Below are positions 39,001 to 54,000 of a stretch of DNA of 64,000 nt, in pieces. The stretch spans positions 43,934,221-43,998,220 of the forward strand of contig NC_134643.1 in the NCBI RefSeq assembly GCF_030463565.1, written 5' to 3'. The notes below the pieces were generated by a model. That model was given only the letters and a program-made list of their open reading frames with translations, ran no database searches and was not told the DNA's origin. How positions within the stretch are numbered: the first letter of the stretch is position 1; every line of letters begins with the position of its first letter. The position numbers and the translations under genes were made by a program. The stretch is from Pelecanus crispus (lineage: Eukaryota > Chordata > Aves > Pelecaniformes > Pelecanidae).

Positions 39001-42000
39001 TTGGCTAAGCTCATTTGGTCTTCAAGAGGTAGAAATGAAGGAGAACAGAAGTGCGAGAAACAAATGTAGTGAGTCCCTGGGAAGAGAATAGTTTTATTGA
39101 TACTTGGTTTAATACTTATCTATATTTTCCCTTGCTCTACTGTATAGTTTGCTGCGGAGACAAGTTTTCTGTAAAATCTTGAATTGGTTAATATAACTTC
39201 TGCCAGTGGAAGCTTCTTGTTGCAAGAGATCTATAATCATACAGAAACAGAAAGTAAAGTTTCTGCTTCATTTCTTTTCTGTTGAAGCTTTTGTATTGTG
39301 ACCATAAGTATGGTGTTTGCTGAATGCATTCTTATCCAAGGTAACAACTTTGAAAAATCTTACTTTCTTCTTCAAGGTATGGAATATACGAACGATGTAG
39401 AGAGTTGGTGGAAGCAGGTTATGATGTACGACAGCCAGACAAAGAAAACGTAACGCTTCTCCACTGGGCTGCAATCAACAACAGGATAGATCTGGTGAAG
39501 TATGTATTACACTTTAACTTAAACATAAACCAATCAAGTCCTTAAAAATGTTGATTTCTTTTTTAAGGTGTTAAATAATCTTAATTCTCTTAAAAATTCA
39601 GTTTCTTGTCTTGAAATTTGGGGGCAGGGTTGTAGTCAAAAGACCTAATTTGCATTTTGGCAGCAATGTTTTGATGACACAATTAACAGAAATACAACCT
39701 ATTAAATGTCCAGAAGTCAAGCTCAGACATTTCTCAGATGAGATAAACCTGCAGAACAGCTGTTCAGCTGCACGTGCAATTCCTTTATACTATGGTATAC
39801 TTGTTGAAATGCCAAATTTCTTTTTGGAGGAGGGGAAATTTGATGCTAGATGGTAATGAATGTTTTTCAATAAGCAAGATTAATGTGATGCAAGGGGCAA
39901 TTTCTACTTCATTCAGCATTTCAAGAAGTTCTAACTGAAATAACTTCTTTGCATTTTAAAAACACAGCTGTTACAACAGGTAACATTGCAGCACCTCTCC
40001 TTTCAAGTAATAACAGTCTTCTGGGAGCTATGGGATTTGGGGTATTTTTCTGCTTTTCAGCTTATAAAATCTGGAGCATAATATTTGAGACTGTTTTAAA
40101 ACCTATTATTATCTTTCAGAACATGGAGAGCTTAAATTCTGAAGGGATAATTCTTAGGGCTTGCTGTTTTACAAATCATGAGTGTGTGTAGAATGTTTGG
40201 GGTTTTTTCTTCCCCCTCTACTAGTAACAAAATGATTAATTAAGTACATGCAATTAAATCTAAATATACAAAATATTATGGAATCAGCAGGTTTCCAGAA
40301 TATTTTACACAAACTGCACATCTTCAATCAGTCCACTTGTCAAAACAGTTCTTATTAGTGAATGTGTGTACGTACACATAAAAACAAATGCAAAACATCT
40401 TCATTTAAGCGTGTTCTCTCTGTGTATGTCCATCACCAGCACCTTCATTAGACCAGGTCTTGAGTTTCTGGAAGATCTCAGGTTCATGTTTCTCATCTTG
40501 TTTTTAAAGGACTTTCTGTGTCCTGATGCAGTTCTCTTAAAAGAAGGTTAAATAGATAAAGATTTACATCTGATGAGAAGGACCTTGGGGTCCTGGTGGA
40601 CAGGAAGCTGACTGTGAACCAACAATGCAGCCTTGCGGCAAAAAGGTCAATGGTATACTGGGCCTCATTAAGAAAAACATTGCCAGCGTGTTGAGGGAGG
40701 TGATCCTTCCTCTCTACTCAGCTGTTTAAGCTGAACATCTGTGTGAGGTTGTGGGTTCCCCTTTGCAAGAAAGGTACGGACTTACTGGGGTGAGTCCAGT
40801 GCAGGCACGCAGAGATGATTAAGGGACTGAAACATCTGACATGAGGAGAAGCTGCAAGAGCTTGGACTTCCTAGCCTAGAGAAGAGAAGGCTTATCTTGT
40901 CAATGTGTACAAGATCCTCAAGGAGGATCTTATCAATGTGTACAAGTACCTGGGATACCTGGTAATATAATACCTGGAATCTTATCCATGTATATAAATA
41001 CGTGATGGGAGGGAGTAAAGCAGACAGACCAGACTTCTCAGTACTGCCCAGGGGCAAGATAAGAGGAAGAGGGCACAAATTAAAACACATGTGAAATTCC
41101 ATCTGAACATAGGAAACACTTACTTTACTGTGTGGGTGACTGAGCGTTGGCACAGATTGCCCAGAGAGATCGTGAACTCTCCATCCTTGGAGATATTAAA
41201 ACCACAACTGGACATGGTCCTGGATGACACGATCTAGATGTTTTGATCAGGGATGGTTAGACTAGATGATTCTCTAAAGGTCCCTTCCAAAGTAAATGTT
41301 TCTGTGAAATAATACAGTGTTTCTGAAAGAATTTTTTTTTATTATATGCAACAGATAGCACAGCAGGTTTTATGTCTTTAATGTGGGTAGAAGCTTATCA
41401 TGGAAACTATAATTCTGCATTTGGTATCTTCCCTTCGTTATAAGATAAGTAACCAATGTGCTTTCTGGCATGCTGAAAGAGACCCTCTTGCAAAAGTGAT
41501 GCAGGACCCTGGTTTACCTAAATAACCTTTTTTGTGAGAGTACATTTTAGACCCCCTTGTTTTCTTCCTTTTCATTCCATTTTTCTTTTGGCTTGTCCTG
41601 GGTCTTCAATGGCTAGCATCTTACAGCTTGCTGTGCAATAACTGAAATGCGTAAAATTTTTCAGATAGCTGTTTTTCTTTAAGGAAAGTACAGCATCTAA
41701 AAGCAATTGTTATATTTTGAGCTTACTTTTTTTATCCATCTTGAATGTATAATTAATTATGTGCAATGAATTGTTTATCTTTTGAGCTGTTGGAAGACAC
41801 ATTTATATTACAGATATTCCATCTCATTTGATACGTCTTTATAAGGTCTGAAAAGTGAATGGCATTGAGACAACTATCATCGCTTAAAAACATCAGTATG
41901 ACATGAGGCATTTGAAAAAATACACCTATATTGTTTTTGTATTAACGTATGTATAGTTTCTGTATTAGCTTTGCAGTGCAGTGTATACCTGTACCTGTAT

Positions 42001-45000
42001 AATACTTGATCATGACTTAATGCTTTGGTTCACTAGCATTTTATGTATTCTACTGCTTTTTCTTTTAGAAAAAATCAAAACCAAACAAAAATCTGCCCAA
42101 AAAATTTGTTTGGGGACCTTCTGTCATTCACAGAGTAAAATCAGGCCAAGTTTTAAATTTCCCATTAGTCCTCTTTTATTTGTGAAAGTACTTTAGCATG
42201 CGAGTATTTCATGTTGTGTTTTACCTTTTTTTTTTTTTTCCCCTCCAAGCATGTTGCTAACAATTTCCTGCTTTAGTAATTACATTGGGCATAGAGGTGG
42301 TTCAAAATGAAAATGTCAGATTCGCAGAAATTCATATCTGAATTTCCAGTTAGGTCTTTATTATATGTTAGGGAGATCTCTCCACCTACATTTGAGTGCT
42401 GGAAACTTGTTCTGAGAATTTTAATTCAATATGACTTTAATTGAATGTTCTTAAATCTAATGTGTCTAATTCTTCCTTTTTTCTCAACAGTATGTGAAAG
42501 CTCTTGTGCCTTCTTGATGCATCTCTCCCACTACAATATACTGCATTGCATTTTCTTCCTGCTGTTCACTAGAGTGCATTTGACTACTAATGTTTTTAAC
42601 TGCATGTAAAATTCATTCCTTCTAATGCAGTTCTTATACTCCAAGTTCCTCTGTCTTTAGGGGGTCCTGATTTGGTTTAGTTTATATCACCCAGCATATC
42701 GTGCGCTCTCTCACTCTCCCTTTTGTGAGACACTGGATTGTTCTGTTTCCTTAGCATTAAATTATTCTGTGTTTTTCTTTTTCTTTGGTCCCTATTACAT
42801 CTTTCCCCAAGTCTCCACTATCTGTGCCCATTGTGTGCAATGGATAATTTCATTAAATATGTTGGATAGTGAGCTTCATATCACAGAGATAGAGTCTAAG
42901 TGTAAGTGGTCTGCTCTCATGATACCAGGTCTCAGTGTCTTGCTTACTGGGTATTGACTATGTAAGGTCTTCCCAGTGAAGTAGCTTAGCAGCTCGTCTG
43001 TGGAGAGTGCAAGCTTAGAATTAGACTTCTCTTGTTTTTAGTATTTCCTCATCCTGTCTATTTTGAGACTTAAGATTCAGCATAGGTACCGGTGAAGCCC
43101 ATTGATATTTTACAAGGAAAACTACGGAACCTTTTCTTATTTCTGTAGGATTAGGGATAAGTGTCAGACATCCACAACGTAATTCTTTTTCCATGACAAC
43201 ACTGATGCGTTGGTCTGTCTGCAGCTTGATTTTGTATTAATGCAAAAATTGGCCTTTTATCTCTGCAGTTACCTACTGACAGCATTTCCCCATTCCCTGT
43301 GTCAAACTTCCTCCAGGCAAGGGTTTCTCTTCTACTTTTCCTCTTTCTAGCAACAGTGACTGCATGCACTTCGATTCCACAAGCACTGAATGCAAGCTGG
43401 GGCACTTTTCAAATGCCTGGGAAAGACTTAGTGATCCTAATGTGGAGATCAGTGGAAGTATTTTCTTCTTAAGGCGACCTCTTATCAGATCTGCTTGCTT
43501 TGAATGTAAGTAGATTGCTTAAATAGGACTTACATACCTGGCATCTTCTAGTGTGGAAGCTTAGATGACTCGGTGAGAGCAGAATCACCCAGTTCTTCCT
43601 TTCTCCAGGGACATTCTCACCAAGCACAAAATTGCTTCTGCAAGATCTACCTAGACAAGGAGGTTAAGTTCTCAGTCTGGTTTTGCAGAAAAATCTCACC
43701 ATTTATGTGTACTGAAACTGAATGAAATGCAGTGATAAATCTCAACTTAGTCTAAGAACACCTTTAAGGAAACATAAAATGTTACTTCAATGCACCATCT
43801 GGCAGGAGATCGCCGCCTTGTCTTTTCCCAGTTGTCAAAACTGCAAGTTCTTCCTTCTAAATAAAACATACTAAGCAGTAAGCAGTGCTGCTGCTCAGTA
43901 GAATCTGAACATATTTTGTGTTTCTGCAGCGATCAGTGTTTGAATGAAGACAATCTGTTTAATGTTCACCTCCCCATGAGTGGCTGTCACATCAGCAAGA
44001 TAGATCCAAGCTTTGACTGTGAATTTCTCTGTGCTGTCTTTTATCTAGACAAGATTTCCTTGGAAACTCCTTCCAAAGGGGGACTAAATAGCTTCTTAGT
44101 GTCTTTTTCAGATTCGTTCTTTGGTAGTTGAGACTATGCTTCACAATAACAAAATTACGTTGTCCCTTTATATACGCCTTGTCTTTCCACCTACATGGGA
44201 CCAAGACTTTCACAAAATCTTTGGACGTTCTCTTTGAGAAACCCAAAAGCTTAAGTTCAGCAGACAGATGTTGCAATTTTGTTCCTTTGGTGTTGGAGGC
44301 CAGTGGAGTGGACTCTCCTGCGTCGATCAGACCAGATTTTGTTTGTCACACAAACCAGAGTTTGTATGACTTTGACAAGTCTGCTGAAGTACTTCATTGT
44401 GTCTGATGGCTCTAAAGCAACTGTATAAAAGGACTTTTCCTTTTAATGTTTTCAGTGTGGACATGGATAGCTAATGCATTTTTCAGTTTCTGTTCTTAAA
44501 GGTAACTTCTGGGCTTTTTGAAGTTTCACCCTGAATCAATAAGCACTAAGCACAAAGAATGTAGTTACTTAGAGTAATGTTTTTTAAATTGTTCTGTTTG
44601 TTGCCCTCCTTCTTGCCATGTCTTGAAACACTTAGAGGAAATTGAGGTGTCAGAAACTCAATGCTGAGGATTTGAAGGACAGTTTGTGTGGGTGGGAAAG
44701 CAGGATGCATATATACCTGACAGGTATTTGAAAGCGAAAAGTCTGCAGGCACAGGTACTTGAAATGTGCAAGCACTGAGGAATCTATAGATAGGTAGTAC
44801 TTTTCAAAGGCCTGTTAGTAATGACTTTTTTTTTCCACTGGCTTATATAGTAGTGAATGAAGAGCTGGAAGCCTTCTGGGAAAACCTGTTTCTTAAAAAC
44901 ATTAATTTCTTTGTAAGGTGTGCATTGTCTTTCACAAAGGAACAGTAATATTGCCAGTTTAGTGTCTCATATAAAACAGCAAGGAAAACAGTTCACAGAA

Positions 45001-48000
45001 ACAGTACAAATGACTATGAATATGAATTGCTGCAGTTAAATATGGGTCACTTGTTTTGCTCCTACAGGTAACTCATCTTTTTATAAATGCTCTTGAGGGC
45101 AAAATAAGTTCTAGCCCATCATTTAGAATTATTTTTTAAATACTCAGGTGTTTTTTGTCCTTTGATTAATAACAGTTGAGAAGTATGCAAAAATCTTAGT
45201 ACTTGGCTAAACATGTAACTTAAGCGTGAACTCTTGGAACAATGACTTCAGCGGGGCCATTCCAGTCATGATACATGCTGCAAGTTCAATTGTATACAAT
45301 TTTTCCATTTTAGCCAAAATTCTCTAAATATGCTAGTCTTCTAGCAACATATTCTTTTACCATTAATTCAGAATTCTTTTTAATGCAGCAACCCCTAAAT
45401 ATTTTAGAAGAATCCATTTTATTAAATATTTCTGTGGTAGGACAGTTGGTACTTAAAGAGATATATACATCTCTCTATATCAATTATTCTGTTTTACCTT
45501 AGAACCAAACTAGGAAATAGCAGCATGTTTAAAACACAGTAGGAAGCATCCCTGCTCTCCCAACCCACATCAAAAAGGCAAAAAATCGAATGTATATGCA
45601 TGACCTTTTAAAAAGAAGGTTATATGAAGGCAAGGAAAGGTTCCAATCTTCCGGTCTGTAACTGCCTGTTTCGCATAACATCAAACATGCTTACTGTATG
45701 TCCTTTATATTTAACCAAGACAAGCAATAATGTTTACTAATTTTGTTATTCCAGATACTATATATCAAAAGGTGCTATCGTTGATCAGCTTGGAGGAGAT
45801 TTAAATTCTACCCCACTTCACTGGGCAACAAGGTGGGGAAAAGTCTTCTGGAACTTTGTTTTCCTGTGTTTTTTTTTAATTTGGAATCTGCTACTGATTG
45901 ATTTATGAAATTGCTGTATTTTCTGGGAATACTTTGCACAAGAATTAATTCAGTCATTGATAACTGGGCACACTGTGAATGTGGTATATTTGAGCTACAG
46001 GAGCTTTCAGCAAGTAGTTCAGTTTTTGTCTTAATCTCTTTCTGATGTAGAGGAAGGTAATTGCTATGATAGGAAAAAGAGTAAAGTAAAAGTAAAAAGA
46101 GTAAAAGTAAAACTAGAGTCTAGTCACCTTGGTTTACTCTTACTTTGGAGATCTTGTTTTTGGCAGTCTTCTGAAGTTCAGCAACACTTTTGCAGATGGG
46201 GCTTGGGATGATTTTGTGTGACATTGTCCTTTCAGTGTTCTATTGCGTGTGTGGATTCTTTTAAAGATGCACTTAAAATCAGATTTATGACGTAGAAGAT
46301 GGTCCGAGAATGAGTAGAAGATGGTCCGAGAATGACGAATGGCTGGAAAAATTGAAGATAGCCTTTGAGTAGTAGCTGCTCCTTCAGACAACCACTTAGA
46401 AATAGGCAGGAAAGGAACACTGTCCATATTAGTATTTTTAAACTGTAGACTGCAAAAGGAGACTTACAAAATTAGCTTTTAGAACATTTAATGTGTCAAA
46501 ATAATTTGTTTACTAAAGACTTGCTCTTAGCCTCTTAAAGATTTTAGCTTGTATATTTCTTTTTGTTACAGATCACACTCTACCTTCTGTGTCAATAGCA
46601 CAAAAGCTTGATTAAATCTTCTGCTGTTCATAGCTGTAATCTGTTGTTCTGTGAAGCATTGTCCAAAGCTGCTTCTGACATTGAAAAGGTCTTTGCTCGT
46701 GTCAGAAACTGTGTGCTGACAGTTAGGCACTGTATCAACAAGAAGGATATGCCTATGCTCATTATGCAAAAATATGCTTAAGCTTTTCATGTAGTGTGGA
46801 GGAAGTGTAGGCCCTCAGTTTTCCTTTTTTTCCTTCCTATTTTTATTTCACTACTGTTTGTAATAGTGGAAAGATAAACCATATGCCCCACAAAAAGTGA
46901 GAGCATATAGCCAGTTTGACATCTCTTAAAATAGCAGGTTTCATATGTAGATTGGAAGAAGTCACAGTAGACTAGATTTCTAAACTAGTAACTTGGGGTT
47001 TTTGTTGACTGGCCTTTTGGTATACAACACACTTAAGCCAGTTGCATGGGATGCATGCATCGGCTGCATAGAATTTGCTCATGAGAATGAGTTTGCTTAC
47101 TCAGTTCCAGAATCAGATCGTGACAATTGTTGTTTTCAAAGTATAAGTCAGTGCAGAAGCTCTGGTAGTGTAATTAACTACTAAACATGTTTCTTGTATT
47201 CAAATACTCAAATTTTAATAGTTTTTCTGTATATAGTTACTCAGTTGTTTGTTTTTTTGTGTTTTGTTACATTTAGACAGGGTCACTTATCCATGGTTGT
47301 ACAGCTGATGAAATATGGGGCAGATCCGTCGCTAATTGATGGAGAAGGATGTAGCTGTATTCATTTGGCTGCCCAGTTTGGACATACTTCGATTGTTGCT
47401 TACCTGATAGCAAAGGGACAGGTAAATTTTAAGTAATACCATATTTAAACAGATTCTACTCAAAATTAGAATAGGAAAACAGTTGAAACCTATACCTATC
47501 ATTCAAGAAATGCAAAATATTTACCTGACTAAATAATTCAGTGTCTTTTATTGTAGACTACAGTGTTGATGTTCCACCTGCTAACTTAATTTCCTCTAAC
47601 AGTGGTGTGAGTACTTTGGCTTTAATTCATACCTGTCTAGTGTAGTATGTGGAAATTCTAGCAGTTATTCTTTTACTGTTCCTTATTTCTAATGAATTTA
47701 ATCTTTTAATGTTAACAGTGACAATGATAGCAAATATTTAGGAGTCTTCATAGAATCAACAATTTATACATGGGTAAAGAATCTTATGACAAAGAGTTGT
47801 CATAGGTCATCTCTTTTTTTACACCTCAGTCCACGACTTTTATTTATTTATGTTACTAAGTGCATGCATATATAAATAAAAAAAAAAAAACAAACCAATG
47901 CAAAACCTTCTTGCTAGCTTCTTATATTGATGCTAGATCTGTAAAGTGTGTATATAGTCTATGTATTCATTACTGTTCTCATTGTCTTCTTCCCATCCTT

Positions 48001-51000
48001 CATTCTGTATGCTCAAAAACATGTTCTCCTTTTTGCTACTCACCCTGCATTATAATTTGTAGATTTACTTACCCACAGATACGTGCCTGAAGCACAAATT
48101 TGATTTACTTTGTAAACCATATAGAAAGGTCAAAGCACTCCTCTCTTTTTACAGTCTTGCTAATGCTGTTCACACTCCTTTATTCTGCTTATTCTTTCGA
48201 AGAGCAAGTGAGGTATGAGCCAATGAGTCAGGTAGAATATGACTATGAAATCAGTGGGTTTGGTCTGTGTAAGAAATACTAAATTTGCTGCAGAAAATGA
48301 TTTGTGCCTATTCATGTAAAAAACCAAACTGTTGCTCCATGTAGTATTCAGTTTGTATCTGAGAACTGTTTGGTAAAACAATATTTAGTGTACGATAGAG
48401 AGTAAGCTAGGCACAAGAAGAGGCTGATCATATATAATCGCTATTTTGTAAGAGATAATGATTGGAGAGAAGTGCTTTTTCATCAGGAACAAGTTTTGTA
48501 TTTTGTTCACAAATTATGTATAATTGTATGTGGGCTTTATGTTACCAGAAAAATCTTGCAGATGTTATACATGTGCGAACTTGTTTAAAGCACAGCATTA
48601 ATGAAGTATAAATGGCTTTTAAAATGTTCTACTGTGATTATGAAATCTCCCTTTAAATGTTTGTTTGTCCTCATGTTTATAGACAGACTTGTCTTATTTA
48701 TCTGAGCATATAATACTTCAGTCCAAAAGAAGCTGTGTGTGTTCACATGTGTACATACATAAACACACAAAACTTGCTTTAAAATTTAAAATGTATTATC
48801 TTGGAAACAGCTCTCCTTATCAGTATTTTTTAAAAGGATAATTCTTATTAAATGCCCCAAATGTTACCAAGTATGACTTTGGTATCCTTCCCATGCTGTA
48901 AGTTTGAATTAATATTAACAGTAATTTTTGGAAACACTTCAAAAAGTTTAATTTTAAAATTATGTATTGATTTGTATGTTTAAAATATAGTATGTTTAAA
49001 ATATAGTTACATCCATAGCATTATAATAACAATCCCTAAACTCATAGTTCTCTAGCTATAATACACACAAGTACAGAAACTACCTGGTTTCTGTAGAAGC
49101 TGTGGGAAATACACAATTCAACTTTTTATTCTTCTTTAATAAATATGTATGAGGTCATTAATTCCTTATTTTGTTTTCACCTCTCTTGTGATGCCATGAT
49201 TTGGGTTTGGAAACTTGAGCTGCTTTTGCTTATGTGGCCTTACCCTGTATACTACTTGCAAAAATTTTTTGCCTTTACAGAGAACTGGTTCTCTTATATC
49301 CAAAGAGTGGGCTTGCCCTTGTTCTGAACCTAATTGTACAGTACCTGTGTGGTAAATGACAACTAAATAAATGTCAGTGTAGGCTATTGGGCTTTCTTAG
49401 TTCTAATCCTGATGCCTTTGTGGATCTGCATGATGAGAGGAGAGCCGGCTTTCATAACTGTGTAGAGAACTGACAGGTGGATTAAGAAGTTGCTCCTAGT
49501 TGCTTTTTGTCCCTTTTTGAGACAGAGCTGGAACCCAACTTCAGTGTTGCTGCTTCACTCTTCCTGGGCTGCAGCAGCCAACGGTAAATTTTCCAGTCTG
49601 AGGCTCGAGTCCAGTCCTCTAGCTTCTGGAGTGTGGTGTAGGGGAAGAACTCTTGGTCAGATGCCCTCTGGCCTTGGTTGGAGGTGAACCCACTTTCACG
49701 CCAGGAAGTACTACTCAGCCAAGAGACAGCAGTGGCTGGTAGCTGTTGCTTTTTATTTAGTCATGTCTCTTACTGAATTTTGAGAGACTAATACCTGGCT
49801 GTATCCTAATTTGCTCATGTTGTTTGTGTCAGTAGGTTGCCTGGGTCAAAATCAAGCCTGGGACAAGTACAGGATATAAATATAATCAGATAGCAAGTAA
49901 CAGAATCTGTAGCACTGTTCACGTTTAAGCAAGATCATTGTTTAAAAAAACATGCAAGAAAGAAAAAGTGAAAAGAGGTTGAAGGCACTTAAAAACGTTC
50001 AAAATTGATGCTCGTGCTACTTGAATGCTCAACGCTGCTTTACACCGCTTAAAATGCCAAAGGCATATCAGGGGCCTAGGATACACAAACATGTCACCTT
50101 GGAATAAGTTAAGATATGGATATGGTATGTTGGATGGTTGAATAATGTATTCTCATCCTGTGGCAGATGTGACATAACTTACCTCAGTCATAGATAATGA
50201 GTGACTACAAAGTTGCTAGTGGGTAAAATCATGGTATAAGAAATATGCTGGAGCTAAAATTATAGTTTAACTCTTTCATACTCATCCTTTAACTATCACT
50301 TATTCATGAAGTATGTATTTTTTTTTATTCTCAGTGTTGCAATTTTATGTGTTAACTACTGTCCTGAGCTACATACGGCCTTCTTCTGAGCTATGGCCTA
50401 GGAGTAGCTGGCATCTAGGTTGGGAGATGGCAGTGTGCTACCAGCAGCCTTGGTTACTTTGGTGCTGCAGTCTGTGAGCAGTGCTCCTAAGCACTGTTAC
50501 CTCTGCTGGCACTGAGGATCGTTCTCTCCACTGGGCTCAGGCCAGTGTAAGACACTGAACCAAGTGTTTATTCCCTAGACCCAACTTACAGCACATTAAT
50601 TACAGAATTATATGTCCAGTCATGTTTCTCTCTCATGATTGTCAAAACTGACTCTGCGTGTGATGGACTAGAGTATTCAGAACAGAGCTTTTGTTGTTTG
50701 AAAGGACAAGGTAGGTTCAGTTTTGTGTGTTACCTTGCTTGAGGAGCTGCCTGTCGGTCTGCACTCGGTTCATTCCACAAGAATCCTAAAAAATCTCTGC
50801 TTCTCGTGAATAACTAGCACGTCTTTCCTAAATTAGGAAATGTTTTCAACCTTACATCTCCCTTCCTGATAAATCTTCTTTACTATATGCTTTTGAGTAT
50901 GTCATCTCTTTAGAAGCCCGTTTGCCTTTCCCTGGCAACAGTTCATATGAAAGAGATCTTTTCCTTACGGAGAACAGAGTTCTGAACAAGTGCTTGGTGC

Positions 51001-54000
51001 GCCTTTCTATGAAGGTCTGTGTTTTGTGAAATAACCGGTAATGGTTCTAAAGAGGATCAAATGCTGGGTCCTTTCTGTGCAATGTAATGCACTTCTAAGT
51101 GGAATCTCTTGATGCTTTTTGTGCTTTTGAAAAGGTCGTATTGTATTGCAGTACTGGTTTGACCATTGCTTGTTAAATGTCCTAGTAAGCCTAAATGCTG
51201 CTCTGGTCTCTAGCTGCTATTAGGAATCCTACCTCATCAGCTATATTGCTTTCAGAAAGTAGTGTTAAGCAGCTCTACAATTGCTACATCTCCTTTCCAT
51301 GCAGGAAGCTCTTTCTCCCCTATATTTTTGCCTCTCCAAAAGCTTTTTGTTGAATCTTGTATTGGTGTCCTGGGATTAAGTCTGGCTATCTTTGCATATG
51401 CAAAGTTGTTCTCTTTCAGAACCAGAGTTGTTCTATTTCAGAGGCTAGTGAAAAATTTGGCAGTTGTGGTCCATGGAGTTCACACTTGAAATACATACAG
51501 AGGGCAGCAGTATCTGCAATGTTTTATACTTTAATCACTTACTGTTGAAATAGTTGGTTCTTGCAGTGCTTGTACCGTTGTCCTAAGAGCATAGGTACAC
51601 CTCCCCATGAGCATTATCAGATTGACCCGTCGCCGAGAGTTAAACAAGAAATTAATGCTAAAATGCCTGTTGGTACGCACCAGAACGGAAGAACAGTCTC
51701 CTAATATGTACCTGCTGGTGAAGGCTTACTTTTTTGACTCGGCCCTTTGGTAAAAAGCAGCAACAGAGCTTCCTTTCTGAAACATCCCACTTGTGCGGTT
51801 GCGATAATGATCTGGCAAAAGAAGAAAGAGTTTTTGAGAGGCTTGTTAGAGCATGCATCTGCTATCCACAAGTACATCATCTTTGTTACATCTGTACAAC
51901 AGTATGAAAGTCAATCTTAGTTGCTTTGCCTCTTTTTAAAGTTCATTTGAATGGGGATGTGCCTCGGCCCATGTTGTAGCTTATTAAGAGTAATAACTGT
52001 AGTTTTCCTAGGTAATTTATGTGCAGGGAATAGTCTGGAGCTCACAGCTATTTTTTTTTTTTTTCTTTCTCTTTTAGCTGAGTGTCACTAGTGTGCAAAG
52101 TGTAGTTTTGATTTGTCAGGTGGAATCACTGAAGGCATCACTTTACTTACATCCAGGCAATCGGGTGCCTGCTGTTGGTCACAAAGAATTGCTTTTCTAT
52201 ATGAAATCTATAGATGAAAGGGTGATTGTTCATGTTACAGTAATTTGTACAATCTTCAAAATACGTTGTTTGCACCGTGTGACCTGTGAATCAAAGTTAT
52301 GCTTCTCAAGGTTGAATGACCTTGACATTAGGCTACGGTTCTAATTTCCTTCACAGTCTCAGCAACAGGAGGATAAAGGTAGTGGCAATGGTTGCACAGT
52401 CCTAGTAGGCTCAGAAGGATCTAATTTATACAAGTACTGTGGGCAAACAGACTTGGATCCCGGTCTCAGTGCATGTAACTCTTTTCTGAACAAACAATAC
52501 AATACAAGTAATGGTTCTCTTTCTATCAACTGTTTTTTAAATTTCTGATTTTTTTTTTTTTTTTTTTAAAAGTTAAGCAACAGAGTAAAAACTCAGAAAT
52601 GGAAGTTATCTGCAGGCTAGGGATGTTTTAAAACCAATTATTTTGAAGAGCTAAATTGGATTTTCCGGAAAACTTTTGCGTGGGTCAGGCTAGCAGTGCC
52701 GTGAGCATGGATCCAAGGGTGCTGGGCGTTTGGCAGACTGCTGGAGCGGAGAAGAAGGTTCTGGGGGTGATAGAAAGCAACATTATCTGCTCTTTTGGTT
52801 TCTGTCAGTAGTTTCTGTAGCAAAAGACTTTATTGAAACACTTTCAACCTAATTTTACTAGCAGGGACTGAGGGAAGTAGCACAGGAAATACTGACATAG
52901 CTCTATTGCCTCTAAGGGAAACTGTTCAGGTCTTGCATTAAGGTAGCTTAGAGTAATTTTGTCAGTGGTGGTGTGTGGAACTTGCCCAAATGTGTTTGAG
53001 AGTCTAATCTGCCTCAGTATATTTAGGAATGACCAACTTCCATGTTAGTGAGGCAGGGATCTATAACAGGAAAAAATGCTGTAGGTATTAGATCCTTTCT
53101 GATGGAGCTAAGAGAATTGTCTGGATGGTGCTGTTTTACCATTCTGTGACTATGTTCTGTTAAATGTAATAATGAGGGTTTTTTTAATTGTTTTTAGCCA
53201 TCAGTTTAGTCACCACTTGATTATAGATCAGTTTTGTTTCTGGGTAGGTTGTTTTTATTAATGGCTTTTTTTTAACTTAGGAAATTTTCTGGCATCCATT
53301 AACTTGATATCCAGATGTGTAAATACCTTTGGAACTGAGTGAACTAAGGAAAATTGCTTTGAAAGTGGAAAAATAGATGCAGCTGTCATCCAGTAGGATG
53401 TAGGATTCAGGCTGTGGTATTTATGTTAATTTATCAAGTATTTTATTAGATATTGGTGCATTATTTTAGTTTTCTCCTGCTTTTTCATGTAATAGTACAC
53501 CATATATATATCTCTTTTATGTTGAAGATTAATAGTAAGGTAGAAATGACTAGTCTTATACAGCATGTTTCCAGAATAGATTGAAATGGTTATATTTTTG
53601 CAATGGTGGTATTAATGTCTGTTTTCATTTTTTAAATACTATTTTTTTAATGTACTAAAAGCTTGTCAGTTTTTTTCCAGTTCAGTTGGTTAGTCTTAAA
53701 ATACTGCTTCTCATTGGAAACCTTTTATCTACTGGATCTTGAGCATGCTTACTTATCTCACCAACTTTTTTATTTTTTCCTTTTTTAGGATGTAGATATG
53801 ATGGATCAAAATGGAATGACACCTTTAATGTGGGCAGCTTACAGAACACATAGGTAATATCTCACTGCAGTTTTGAATTTCTCTTGATGTTAACTAACTG
53901 GCATATAATAGTGACTGGTTTTGATTTTTTGGAGAGTTTTGTCTTGGTTTTTTTGTTTGTTTGTTTAACTAGTCAATGTTCTTTCCACAATTGTGACTTT

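Larger units (their letters stand above)
29057..39376 (+). other. ZDHHC17 intron 2 (10.3 kb)
   Basis: Holds two antisense solo LTRs (30804-31370, 36512-37088), one CR1 piece (33819-34250) with its TA repeat and an A22 run. The rest is unique AT-rich sequence without recognisable genes. Confidence 0.85.

Noticed and set aside
39611..40191. Two 80-aa open frames after exon 3 as alternative exons or a nested gene
   Set aside because: No domain, no similarity to ZDHHC17 and no clear splice sites. They look like chance frames in the intron.
43916..44406. Open frames on both strands in intron 3 as a retrocopied gene
   Set aside because: Neither strand gives a protein I recognise, and no poly-A tract or target duplication is seen. 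Kept only as an unassigned block.
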